Source: Lacinutrix venerupis (GTDB lineage Bacteria; Bacteroidota; Bacteroidia; Flavobacteriales; Flavobacteriaceae). From it: 64,000 nucleotides of DNA. The translations under genes and the position numbers were made by a program. The stretch spans positions 124,001 to 188,000 of the forward strand of contig NZ_RCCH01000008.1 of the NCBI RefSeq assembly GCF_003663945.1, given 5' to 3'. Positions 16,626 through 24,781 of the stretch are shown here, one piece after another; positions within the stretch are counted from its first letter, which is position 1, and each line of letters opens with the position of its first letter. The notes under the pieces are model-generated. The model saw only the letters and a list, made by a program, of their open reading frames with translations, was not told the origin of the DNA and ran no database searches.

Positions 16626-19600
16626 TTAAAAATTTAAACTAGCTTTTAATCCAAAACTACGTGAAGTTGCATAGCTCATATCTTCAACACCACTAATAAA
16701 ACCATTGCCTTGTACAGCCAATTGTTCTGGGTCAAAATGTGGATTTTCTGTTATTACAAAAAGGTTTCTTCCTATTAAAGATAAATCTATGGTGCCACCT
16801 TCTTTTAACCCTAAAAAGCCATCGCTTAGTTTAAAACCATAACCAATTGAAAATTGACGTAATTTTAAGTATGAAGCATCATATACATTGTTTTCTTCAT
16901 GATTTCTATCGTAAAATTGTCTGTAATAACTTTCGGCAGAAATAGCTACTGTATTAGGTGCTCCAGTTTGTGTAACACCTTGTGCAATAATACCTTCTTC
17001 TGGTCTGTATTCGGTTTCTGCTAATTGTCCGCCAACATTACCTAAAGCACTTGTTCTAGATACTAATTCGCCGCCTTGTCTCCAATCAAATAAAAAGCTA
17101 GCAGTCCAGTTTTTATATTTAAAATCGTTATTCCATCCTAAGGTAAAATCTGGATTATAATTGCCTAGTTTTTGTAAGTTGTTATCTGCGATATAGTTTC
17201 CGTTATCATCTATTATAAAATCGCCATTTTCATTTTTTAAATAACCTGTACCATAAAAATCACCAATACGTCCGCCTTCTTCAACTTGAAACCAAACGGT
17301 TTGGTTTTGAGAGTCGTAAATACGGCTATAAGCTAAAGTTAAACGACCATCTGCTTGAGGTAACTGTGTAATTGTTGCAGTATTTGTTGCAAAGTTAAAC
17401 GTTGTATTCCATGTAAAGTTATTGGTTTTTATTGGTGTTAATCCAGCAATAATTTCTACACCTTTAGAGGTTACTTTACCACCGTTTACAACTTGCTGGT
17501 TATAACCAGAAGAAATAGGAATTGGTAAAGAAATAATTTGGTCTTTAGTAATGGCATTATAGTACGTAAAGTCTAGCCTAAACCTATCATTTAAAAAGCG
17601 TAAGTCTGCACCAAACTCGTAAGACGTTGTGCTTTCTGGTTTTAAATTGCTATTAGGTATAAAATTTTGATCGCTAAATGTAGGTTCGCTATTAAATGGT
17701 GTTTGAGATACAAAGGCACCAGAGGTTTGGTAAGCCCCAGTATCGTTACCAACTTGTGCAACACTAGCTCTTATTTTTGCAAATGAAACACTTTCTGGTA
17801 ACATAGTTACATTAGATAAAATGAAACTTGCTGAAGCAGATGGATAGAAAAAAGAAGTTTGATCTACCGAAAAAGGAGTTGCCAATGCACTAGACCAGTC
17901 GTTACGACCAGTAATATCTAAAAATAAATAATCTTTGTAGCCAAATTTTGCAATACCGTATAACGAGTTAATGCGTTTTTTAGATTTGTATTGAAACACT
18001 TCTATTGGTGATGCGGCATTGTTTAAGCTAAAGATACCAGGTTGTGCTAAATTAACTGTTTGCACTTGTTTGGTAGATGCTGTTTGGTCTAAACGATTTC
18101 CTCCTAAAGATACATCAACTTTAAAATCGCCAAAAAGCGTATTGTAGTTTAGTAAAAAATCGGTGTTTATTTCTCTATAAGTAACATCATGCTCTGCGTA
18201 AGCTCCATTTTTAAAGCGGTTACTAGAAAAAGCACGACGCAGTTCTCTTTTTTCACTAGAGTAGTCCATGCCAGTTCTAACTTGCAAGCTTAAATTGTTA
18301 GTAAAGTTGTGTTTTAAAGCAATGTTTCCAAATACGCGATCACGCTCAAAAGCGTTTCGGTTTTCGTATAAAATAAAATATGGGTTATCGAAAAAAGTAT
18401 AATTAAACGAGTATTGTTGAACATTTTCTAGTCCAGGTTGCCAATAATTTTTTAAATTATTAATGTTTAAACTTCTTGGTCCCCAAGCAACAAGAGAGTA
18501 GTTAACATTTTCACTGCCATAACCGTTTGATGGTCTGTTATCACTACTTGAATTTGTGTAAGCAATAGATGAAGAAAATGTTGTTTTTTCTGTAGGTTCA
18601 AAATTTAATTTTAAAGCAACAGTTTGTCTGTCTAAATTAACACCTGGAATTATAGATTCGCTTCTTAAATCTGTAAACGATAATCTATAATTACCATTAT
18701 CAAAACCATTTGAAATTGCAATATTATTTATGGTAGTTATACCAGTTTCGTAAAAATCTTTAAGATTATCTGGATTAGATTTTAATTCTGTTGGTGTAAT
18801 TGTATTTCCAGAGTAAAGAGAAGTATCACCACCGCGAACAATGCTGCCGTTTTCTAAAAGCACAGGACTATCAAACTGAGGAGCAAAAATTCCTGTATCT
18901 AATCTTGGTCCCCAAGAATAACTAATATTATCATTTGTCCCACCACCAAGACCGTCTACAAACTCAAACATTCCTGAATTTCCTTGACCGTATGAATTTT
19001 GAAAATCAGGAAGTCTAAATGCTGTATCAATAAATAATGATGAATTTATACTTATACCTAATCCTTTAGTTTTTTTACCGTCTTTAGTTGTAATTACAAT
19101 TACACCATTTGAAGCTCTTGTACCATAAAGAGCAGCAGCACTTGGTCCTTTTAAAACAGAAACTTCCTTAATATCGTCTGTGTTAACTTCCATAGCGCCA
19201 TTTCCAAAATCTATTTCTTGAAAGCCTGCAGCTGCTTCGTTAGTAAAATTAAAAACTGTATTGTTGTTTATTGGTATTCCATCTACAACAAATAAAGGAT
19301 TATTGTTAGAAAATGAGGCTTCACCACGAATGGTGATTTTAGATGATGAGCCAACACCTGTTGCTCCTTGAGATACTGTTACACCAGCTAATTTGCCGGA
19401 TAAATTATCTAAAAAATTAACAGATTTGACTTCATTTAAACCTTCAGATTTTAAAGATTGTACTGCGTAGCCTAATTCTTTTCTTTCGCGCTCTAGACCT
19501 AATGCTGTAATAACAACTTCGTCTAAAGTTGAGGTGTCTTCGGTTAATTCAATATTAATAATTGTTTTGTTTCCAACGGTTATTGTTTGTGTTTTGTAAC

Positions 19601-19814
19601 CTAAAAAAGAGAATTGTAATTGGTTGTCTTTAGACGGTATTTCAATAAGATATTCTCCATTTTGGTTAGTAGTGGTTCCATTCTTTCCTGATGTAATATT
19701 TACAAATGGTAGTGTTTCGCCATCTGTAGCATTAGTAACAGTTCCTGTAATTGTAATTTGTGCAAAGCTAAAACTTGATACAAGTAGCATTACACATAAG
19801 TAAATGTGTTTCAT
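16626..19814 (-). CDS. SusC/RagA TonB-dependent outer-membrane transporter
   Basis: 1062 residues. Signal peptide 1-18 (ending SFAQ), a carboxypeptidase-regulatory-like domain about 20-95, the SusC motif TLDEVVITALG near 97, a plug domain about 110-245 (NPLFVVDGIPINN, VLKGPSAAALYGTRASNG) and a long barrel ending in FGLKASLNF. It imports a ligand across the outer membrane using TonB energy with its SusD partner. There is no N-terminal anti-sigma-interacting domain, so it is not a FecA-type signalling receptor. It lies in the middle of the arsenosugar block, 66 bp after a TIGR04282-like gene, with an 18 bp palindrome in that gap. Confidence 0.93.
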   Translation of the reverse strand: MKHIYLCVMLLVSSFSFAQITITGTVTNATDGETLPFVNITSGKNGTTTNQNGEYLIEIPSKDNQLQFSFLGYKTQTITVGNKTIINIELTEDTSTLDEVVITALGLERERKELGYAVQSLKSEGLNEVKSVNFLDNLSGKLAGVTVSQGATGVGSSSKITIRGEASFSNNNPLFVVDGIPINNNTVFNFTNEAAAGFQEIDFGNGAMEVNTDDIKEVSVLKGPSAAALYGTRASNGVIVITTKDGKKTKGLGISINSSLFIDTAFRLPDFQNSYGQGNSGMFEFVDGLGGGTNDNISYSWGPRLDTGIFAPQFDSPVLLENGSIVRGGDTSLYSGNTITPTELKSNPDNLKDFYETGITTINNIAISNGFDNGNYRLSFTDLRSESIIPGVNLDRQTVALKLNFEPTEKTTFSSSIAYTNSSSDNRPSNGYGSENVNYSLVAWGPRSLNINNLKNYWQPGLENVQQYSFNYTFFDNPYFILYENRNAFERDRVFGNIALKHNFTNNLSLQVRTGMDYSSEKRELRRAFSSNRFKNGAYAEHDVTYREINTDFLLNYNTLFGDFKVDVSLGGNRLDQTASTKQVQTVNLAQPGIFSLNNAASPIEVFQYKSKKRINSLYGIAKFGYKDYLFLDITGRNDWSSALATPFSVDQTSFFYPSASASFILSNVTMLPESVSFAKIRASVAQVGNDTGAYQTSGAFVSQTPFNSEPTFSDQNFIPNSNLKPESTTSYEFGADLRFLNDRFRLDFTYYNAITKDQIISLPIPISSGYNQQVVNGGKVTSKGVEIIAGLTPIKTNNFTWNTTFNFATNTATITQLPQADGRLTLAYSRIYDSQNQTVWFQVEEGGRIGDFYGTGYLKNENGDFIIDDNGNYIADNNLQKLGNYNPDFTLGWNNDFKYKNWTASFLFDWRQGGELVSRTSALGNVGGQLAETEYRPEEGIIAQGVTQTGAPNTVAISAESYYRQFYDRNHEENNVYDASYLKLRQFSIGYGFKLSDGFLGLKEGGTIDLSLIGRNLFVITENPHFDPEQLAVQGNGFISGVEDMSYATSRSFGLKASLNF

Positions 19815-19853
19815 TTAAAAAAAATATTTTCAAAAAAAGTTAGTTAGGGTTTT

Positions 19854-19871
19854 GATGTGCAATTGCACATC
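19854..19871. promoter_or_regulatory. 18 bp perfect palindrome upstream of susC
   Basis: GATGTGCAATTGCACATC is a perfect 18 bp palindrome in the 66 bp gap between the TIGR04282-like gene and susC. As DNA it could be an operator; as RNA it could fold into a 7 bp hairpin with a 4 base loop. No T-run follows on the minus strand (AAAACCCTAAC follows), so it is not a good intrinsic terminator. It may separate expression of the enzyme genes from the transporter genes. Confidence 0.5.
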
Positions 19872-19880
19872 TCTTTGGCT

Positions 19881-20564
19881 TTATATTGAAAATACAATTG
19901 GGGAACCTTTATTGCGGCTTGTGGAGACTGTATTCAGCTTTAAAAACTGTAATATATGTTTACTTTTCGCTTTCGCTGAAGTGATAATTTTTAATAATAT
20001 CTTTCTAATATTTATTGAAAGATTTTTAAAACTATTTATAACCTTTTTAATGTCTAAAACATTGTCTATGTCTATAAGTGTTTCTAAACAAGCAATGTCA
20101 ACTTTTTTAAGTGAAAAAAGATTAAAAATATGTTGATTTAAAATAGAAGATTGCCATGGTAAATTAACAAATAGCTTTGCGTTAAAGACAGATTTGTTAA
20201 TTCCCATAAGATAAAAACCGCCATCTTGTGAAGGACCTAAAACTAAAGAATTGGTTTCAAGTTTTTTTTGAGCTTCTAATATGTGGCTAGTGTTTAAATG
20301 TGGAGTATCGTTACCAACAGTTATAATATTGTCGAAACCTTTTTTGAAAATTGATTCAATGGCATTTGTAAAGCGTTCACCAAAAGTATTACCAAATTGT
20401 TGGGTTTCTGAAATTATATAATAAGGGAGATTTGTTTTTTTTGTTTTTTCTTGAATTCCGGTATTTAGAGCTTTAAATAAATAAGCAGATTGTGAGAAAG
20501 GTTTGTTTAAACCTTCTCTTTCTGCAGAATTTGCAAAAATTAATATTGCTGTGTTTTTTTTCAT
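19881..20564 (-). CDS. Divergent TIGR04282/DUF2064-like protein
   Basis: 227 residues. VGNDTPHLNTSHILEA and LVLGPSQDGGFYLMGINKS match the central part of the DUF2064/TIGR04282 family. The N-terminal loop that should read PxxGKxKTRLA is replaced by a non-matching stretch (AEREGLNKPFSQS), so the usual nucleotide-phosphate contacts are missing. The C-terminal 50 residues are basic and show no family match. It begins 2 bp after arsS ends and is the second member of the family in this operon. It may have lost catalysis or bind a different donor. Confidence 0.75.
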   Translation of the reverse strand: MKKNTAILIFANSAEREGLNKPFSQSAYLFKALNTGIQEKTKKTNLPYYIISETQQFGNTFGERFTNAIESIFKKGFDNIITVGNDTPHLNTSHILEAQKKLETNSLVLGPSQDGGFYLMGINKSVFNAKLFVNLPWQSSILNQHIFNLFSLKKVDIACLETLIDIDNVLDIKKVINSFKNLSINIRKILLKIITSAKAKSKHILQFLKLNTVSTSRNKGSPIVFSI

Positions 20565-20566
20565 AT

Positions 20567-21622
20567 TTATGCTACAACACCTTGACAGCTACTTCCTGCG
20601 CCTGCAGTACAGCCATAGCAATGTTGAGATATAACAATATTTCTACCTTCTAATAACTCTTCTTTGTATTCGCTAATGTGTTTCGACTTACTGTTTACTG
20701 GTAATTCTAACATTTGGTTAAAATCACAATCAAATAAATAACCATCCCAACTAACGGATAGTGTGTTGGTACACATAACGTTTTCTACAGCTGCAGGATT
20801 ATATGCTTCTACTAAAGCATACATATAATCTTCGTAGTTTTCACTAGCAATTAGATAATCTAAAAAACGAGCAATAGGTAGGTTGGTAATAGCAAATAAA
20901 TTGTGAAAACTAATACCAAAATCTTCCATTAAAGCTTTTTTAAAATCTTTTTCCATTGTAGCTTGATCTCCTGGTAAAAAAGCTCCACTTGGATTGTAAA
21001 CTAAATCTAATTTTAAATTGCTTTCTGGCATGCCATAACCACGATCGTTTAACTCTTGTAAGGCTTTTATAGACATATCAAAAACACCTTCACCACGTTG
21101 TTTGTCGGTTTTTCCTCTAGTCCAATGTGGCATAGAAGAAACAACATGAATGTTGTGTTTTTTAAAGAAGTCTGGTAAATCGTAATATTTTTTATTGGCT
21201 CTAATTATAGTTAAATTGGAGCGTACAATAAAATCTTTAACACCTACTTTTGAAGCTTCTTCAACAAACCATCTAAAGTTAGGGTTCATTTCTGGTGCAC
21301 CACCAGTTAAGTCTAGTGTATGAGCGCCCGTAGTTTTAATAACATCAATTATTTGCTGCATGGTTTCACGCGTCATTATTTCTTTTCTATCTGGACCGGC
21401 ATCTACATGGCAATGTTCGCAAACTTGATTACACATGTAACCTACATTTACTTGTAAAATTTCTAGTTTTTTTGCTTTTAAGGGAAATTGGTTAGTTTCA
21501 GAAATTTTATTTTTAAAAGTTGGTAATTCTCCACTTTTAAAAATTCCGTTAGATAAGATTTCTAGTTGTTTATTACTATTAGCTATTTCTTTACCTTGTT
21601 TTTTAAGGGACTTTGTTGCCAT
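20567..21622 (-). CDS. arsS: Arsenosugar biosynthesis radical SAM protein ArsS
   Basis: 351 residues. The radical-SAM 4Fe-4S motif CNQVCEHC is at Cys64, 68 and 71; the SAM-binding LDLTGGAPEMNP follows near 103. The C-terminal half has the DUF3641 cysteines (Cys284, Cys299) and ends in HCYGCTAGAGSSCQG (Cys335, 338, 346). This is the rSAM/Cys-rich family (TIGR04167), named ArsS. The family is reported to add the 5'-deoxyadenosyl group of SAM to dimethylarsenite. Some members of this family are selenoproteins; here every such position is a Cys codon and the stop is TAA. It starts 52 bp after the CMD-like gene and ends 2 bp before the TIGR04282-like gene. Confidence 0.92.
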   Translation of the reverse strand: MATKSLKKQGKEIANSNKQLEILSNGIFKSGELPTFKNKISETNQFPLKAKKLEILQVNVGYMCNQVCEHCHVDAGPDRKEIMTRETMQQIIDVIKTTGAHTLDLTGGAPEMNPNFRWFVEEASKVGVKDFIVRSNLTIIRANKKYYDLPDFFKKHNIHVVSSMPHWTRGKTDKQRGEGVFDMSIKALQELNDRGYGMPESNLKLDLVYNPSGAFLPGDQATMEKDFKKALMEDFGISFHNLFAITNLPIARFLDYLIASENYEDYMYALVEAYNPAAVENVMCTNTLSVSWDGYLFDCDFNQMLELPVNSKSKHISEYKEELLEGRNIVISQHCYGCTAGAGSSCQGVVA

Positions 21623-21674
21623 TAATGTTTTTCTGTTTATAAATTCTTACGTAGTAAATTATAAAGTGGTTTTA

Positions 21675-22010
21675 TTAGCCATCTAATTTATTTACTTTAT
21701 TCATCATTTGAACACCATGTACTAATGTTGCTCCACTTTTTATGGCAGCTCCAACATGTAATGCTTCCATCATTTCTTCTTTGGTAATACCACGTTGTAA
21801 ACCATCTTTAGTATAGGCGTCTATGCAATATGGACACTGTTCTGTATGCGCTACAGCTAAAGCTATAAGTGATTTTTCACGGGCAGATAAATGTCCTTCT
21901 TCAAAAACTTTACCATAGTAATCAAAAAATTTATCGCCTAATTCTTGATTCCATTCGCTAATTTTTCCAAATTTTTTTAAATCTGCTGGGTCGTAGTATG
22001 TTTTATTCAT
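21675..22010 (-). CDS. Arsenosugar-associated AhpD/carboxymuconolactone decarboxylase-like protein
   Basis: 111 residues with the AhpD-type redox motif EQCPYC (Cys59, Cys62) after AVAHT, then GLQRGITKEEMMEALHVGA, the usual CMD-family helix. The His that follows the CxxC in AhpD is a Tyr (Tyr66). Databases place this family beside ArsS as an arsenosugar-associated peroxidase-like protein, with a selenocysteine form in some species. It probably acts in thiol redox or in reducing an arsenic(V) intermediate (inference). It is the first gene of the 13-gene block, just after a terminator of the preceding gene. Confidence 0.88.
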   Translation of the reverse strand: MNKTYYDPADLKKFGKISEWNQELGDKFFDYYGKVFEEGHLSAREKSLIALAVAHTEQCPYCIDAYTKDGLQRGITKEEMMEALHVGAAIKSGATLVHGVQMMNKVNKLDG

Positions 22011-22053
22011 TTTTGATATATTAATTTATATTGTCGAAGTTAAGTAATGTTCC

Positions 22054-22097
22054 TAACAAAAAAATGGATTCTACTTTGTTTCAAAATAGAATCCATT
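22054..22097 (-). terminator. Intrinsic terminator of the 77-residue ORF
   Basis: Read on the minus strand, a perfect 11 bp stem (AATGGATTCTA at 22063-22073 paired with TAGAATCCATT at 22087-22097) is followed by a T-rich run (complement of 22057-22064). It should stop transcription from the gene at 22119-22352 and marks the left border of that unit, so the promoter of the arsenosugar block should lie between 22011 and about 22060. Confidence 0.85.
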
Positions 22098-22118
22098 ATT
22101 ATGATTTTAAAAGTTTTA

Positions 22119-22352
22119 TTAAGCAGATGGTCTTCCTTTAAGACGCTTTTCAATTTTTTGTTTTTTTTCTGTTATTCTTTTCATAACATCCATGATTTTA
22201 ACGTCTTTACTTTCTTTATAAAATTCGTTTAAACCTAAGATTATAGCTTTTGCTTTTCTAGAAGCTTCAACACGATCACTAGTAGACATATTGCTCATTT
22301 TCATATCTTCAAATTCCTGAGCTTCAATCAGTAGGGTTTCCATATTATTCAT
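22119..22352 (-). CDS. Small helical protein, unknown function
   Basis: 77 residues, mostly predicted helix and strongly charged, with a basic C-terminus (KKQKIEKRLKGRPSA). No signal peptide or membrane segment. It is followed by a clean intrinsic terminator, which supports it as a real expressed gene. Two possible starts (Met1 and Met4) are close together. I do not recognise the family. Confidence 0.65.
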   Translation of the reverse strand: MNNMETLLIEAQEFEDMKMSNMSTSDRVEASRKAKAIILGLNEFYKESKDVKIMDVMKRITEKKQKIEKRLKGRPSA

Positions 22353-22472
22353 TCATTTTGTATTAATCGGTCTAAAATATAAAAATGTTATTAATTAATT
22401 CCTAAAGAAATCATAAAAAATATTGATTGTACTATTAACTTCTTAAATTTAGAGGTTAAAAATTAGAAATAA

Positions 22473-24746
22473 TTAAAAAGGATAACCGATGGCAAAATTT
22501 AAAATAGGTTCGTCTAATTTAAAATCTAAACGTTCTCCTTTTTCTTCTCCAGGATCATGAAATGGTGCAGCTAAATCTAAACGAATTACAAAACCTTGTA
22601 CATCTACACGTAAACCAAATCCTGCACCCATTCCTAATTCGCTTAAAAAATCGCTTGAGAATTCTCCTCCTGGTAACGATGGGTTTTCTTTTGAGTTCCA
22701 TACGTTTCCTGCATCGGCAAAAACGGCTCCTTTAAAGAAACCAAATATTGGAAAACGATATTCTATATTTGCTTCTAATCTAATATTACCAGTTTGGTCA
22801 AAAAAAGTTTCGTTTTCTGTCTCAGAGTTGGAATATGTGCCTGGACCAAGTGAGCGAATTCTAAAGGCTCGAACACTATATGGTCCTCCAGAAAAGTACT
22901 GTTTTGTGTATGGTAATATTTCTGAATTCCCATAGGCTAGACCATAACCGGCAAAAAGACGAGTTGCTATTTTTTGATCTTTACCAAAATTAAAATGATA
23001 ATGTAAATCTATATCTGCTTTTGCATATTGTGCGTATTCAAGTCCAAAAATTTGTTTGGGTTCTCCAGCCTCCTTTTCTTTACCTAATAGGCTAATTGTA
23101 TTTCCTGCTACATCAAAATTAAAATTGGCATAAAATTGATGCGTTTTACTAGAGTTCACTAATTCGTTGTAAGTAAAAGAATAGGTTAGCCCAGAAATAA
23201 ACTCTTGATCGAAGCTGCTTTTTAAAAATGGATTGTCGTCTAAAATGGCTTGAAACTCTTCTGTTGTATTGGATAATCTTGTGTAATTTGTAGAAATAGG
23301 ATTTATAGTATGTGTTACATAACGACTTGCATCCCAAACATAGCCAAACCTTGCATTTGCAGATAGTAATGTGTAAAGTTCGCTTCTGTTTAAATAATCG
23401 AAACCTATAGATGTTTTTGTTTTTGGAATGGCATATTTAAAATAATTATCACTTATTTTAATTGGAAATAATACACGTGGAAAAATAAATTCTGCTTCTG
23501 CTCCTAACTCTAAACTACTTAAACCTGCTTGGTTTTTTCCTGCAATTTGAGTTTCGTATGCCGCTTTTGTACTTATGTTTAATGTTTCTCCGCCTTTAAA
23601 TAAATTACGGTTACTGTAGGTTAATACTAATGCAGGACCTGCAAAATTATTAGACTTTGTAACTGCTTGTATTTCTGCTCTAACAGCGCGTTTGTTTAAT
23701 GGAGATAAATAAATATTAGCATCTAAAAGTCCTAAGCCATCATTTGCAATAGAATCTGTCTCTTTATATTGAATATTAACAAATTTATAGGCTCCAATTG
23801 TAGATAAACGTCTAGCAGTGTTTTTTGAGTTTAAAGGGTTGTATAATTCTCCTTCATTTAAAGTAATAAAAGGATCTAAGCGATCTGGACGGAAAAATTT
23901 AGGGTCTTGAACATATGTTTTTTCGTTGTAGCGCTCGCTATCAAAAACTTTAGAATCTTTAGGTAGCTCGTAATCAGGATAGATAATTACTTTTCCTAAA
24001 CGATATGGGACAATTGCTTTTTCGGGAACTTCACTTTTTAATTTTAAGTATAAGTCTACGCTTTTGTTATCGTATTGGTTACTGTCTGCTTCAAAAATTA
24101 AAAAGTCTGAATTAAAATTATAATAGCCTTTGTTTTTTAAATGTGCATCAATACGCTGGCGCTCGGTTTTCATTCCTTCTAAATCAAATCGAGTTCCTTT
24201 TTTAAAATTTAATTTTTCTACTGCATATTTAATATCTTCATAAATAGGAGAAGGTAAAGAGTCTACTTGATAGGTCTCAATTTTATACGGTGTAGGAACT
24301 GTAATTGAATATACTACAGAGGCTTCTTTTGTGTTTTTGTTTTCAATAAAATCTGAAGTGGCGTGACTGTAAAAGAACCCATTGTTTTCTAATTTATTAA
24401 CTAAAACATCTTCTACTTCGAAGGCTTCAACATCGCTTTGGTAAACAGGTTCTTCTCCAAATTGTTTAAATAACCATCTGTTTATAAATCCAGGTTTTTC
24501 TTTTTGAACTTTGTAGTAAAAATGTAAACCTGGTCGCATACCTAAAAACTTAGAGTTTGGCTCTGGAGTTATTACAGCTTCTAAAATAGGTTCTAAGCTT
24601 TTAGGGTTTTCTACAAGACTGTCTGCTTTTATTTCTATTTCTGCACCAGTATATAATAACTCTCCTTCTGGAATGTATTTTTTTACAGCACATGATTGTG
24701 TTATTACAATAATAATGCTTAGAATTATTTGTGTTTTTGTTTTCAA
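22473..24746 (-). CDS. tamL: TamL: BamA/TamA-like outer-membrane lipoprotein
   Basis: 757 residues. A lipobox ITQSC predicts lipidation at about Cys19, the special feature of TamL compared with TamA. Residues about 25-330 form POTRA-like domains; the remainder is an Omp85 barrel with the motif YSVRAFRIRSLGPG (VRGF-like) and a final strand LNFAIGYPF. Together with TamB it inserts or exports outer-membrane components. The tamB gene lies 35 bp upstream in the same direction, so they form an operon. Confidence 0.9.
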   Translation of the reverse strand: MKTKTQIILSIIIVITQSCAVKKYIPEGELLYTGAEIEIKADSLVENPKSLEPILEAVITPEPNSKFLGMRPGLHFYYKVQKEKPGFINRWLFKQFGEEPVYQSDVEAFEVEDVLVNKLENNGFFYSHATSDFIENKNTKEASVVYSITVPTPYKIETYQVDSLPSPIYEDIKYAVEKLNFKKGTRFDLEGMKTERQRIDAHLKNKGYYNFNSDFLIFEADSNQYDNKSVDLYLKLKSEVPEKAIVPYRLGKVIIYPDYELPKDSKVFDSERYNEKTYVQDPKFFRPDRLDPFITLNEGELYNPLNSKNTARRLSTIGAYKFVNIQYKETDSIANDGLGLLDANIYLSPLNKRAVRAEIQAVTKSNNFAGPALVLTYSNRNLFKGGETLNISTKAAYETQIAGKNQAGLSSLELGAEAEFIFPRVLFPIKISDNYFKYAIPKTKTSIGFDYLNRSELYTLLSANARFGYVWDASRYVTHTINPISTNYTRLSNTTEEFQAILDDNPFLKSSFDQEFISGLTYSFTYNELVNSSKTHQFYANFNFDVAGNTISLLGKEKEAGEPKQIFGLEYAQYAKADIDLHYHFNFGKDQKIATRLFAGYGLAYGNSEILPYTKQYFSGGPYSVRAFRIRSLGPGTYSNSETENETFFDQTGNIRLEANIEYRFPIFGFFKGAVFADAGNVWNSKENPSLPGGEFSSDFLSELGMGAGFGLRVDVQGFVIRLDLAAPFHDPGEEKGERLDFKLDEPILNFAIGYPF

Positions 24747-24781
24747 ATTTAAGATAGTTGTATGTGCTATTTTTTTTACTA

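Noticed and set aside
15140-19814. Polysaccharide utilisation locus
   Set aside because: SusC and SusD are present, but there is no glycoside hydrolase, lyase, sulfatase or sugar sensor next to them; the GH113-like gene is 9 kb away on the other strand.
20567-22010. Selenocysteine in ArsS or the CMD-like protein
   Set aside because: Some relatives are selenoproteins, but here the relevant positions are Cys codons, there is no in-frame TGA in either gene and arsS stops at TAA.
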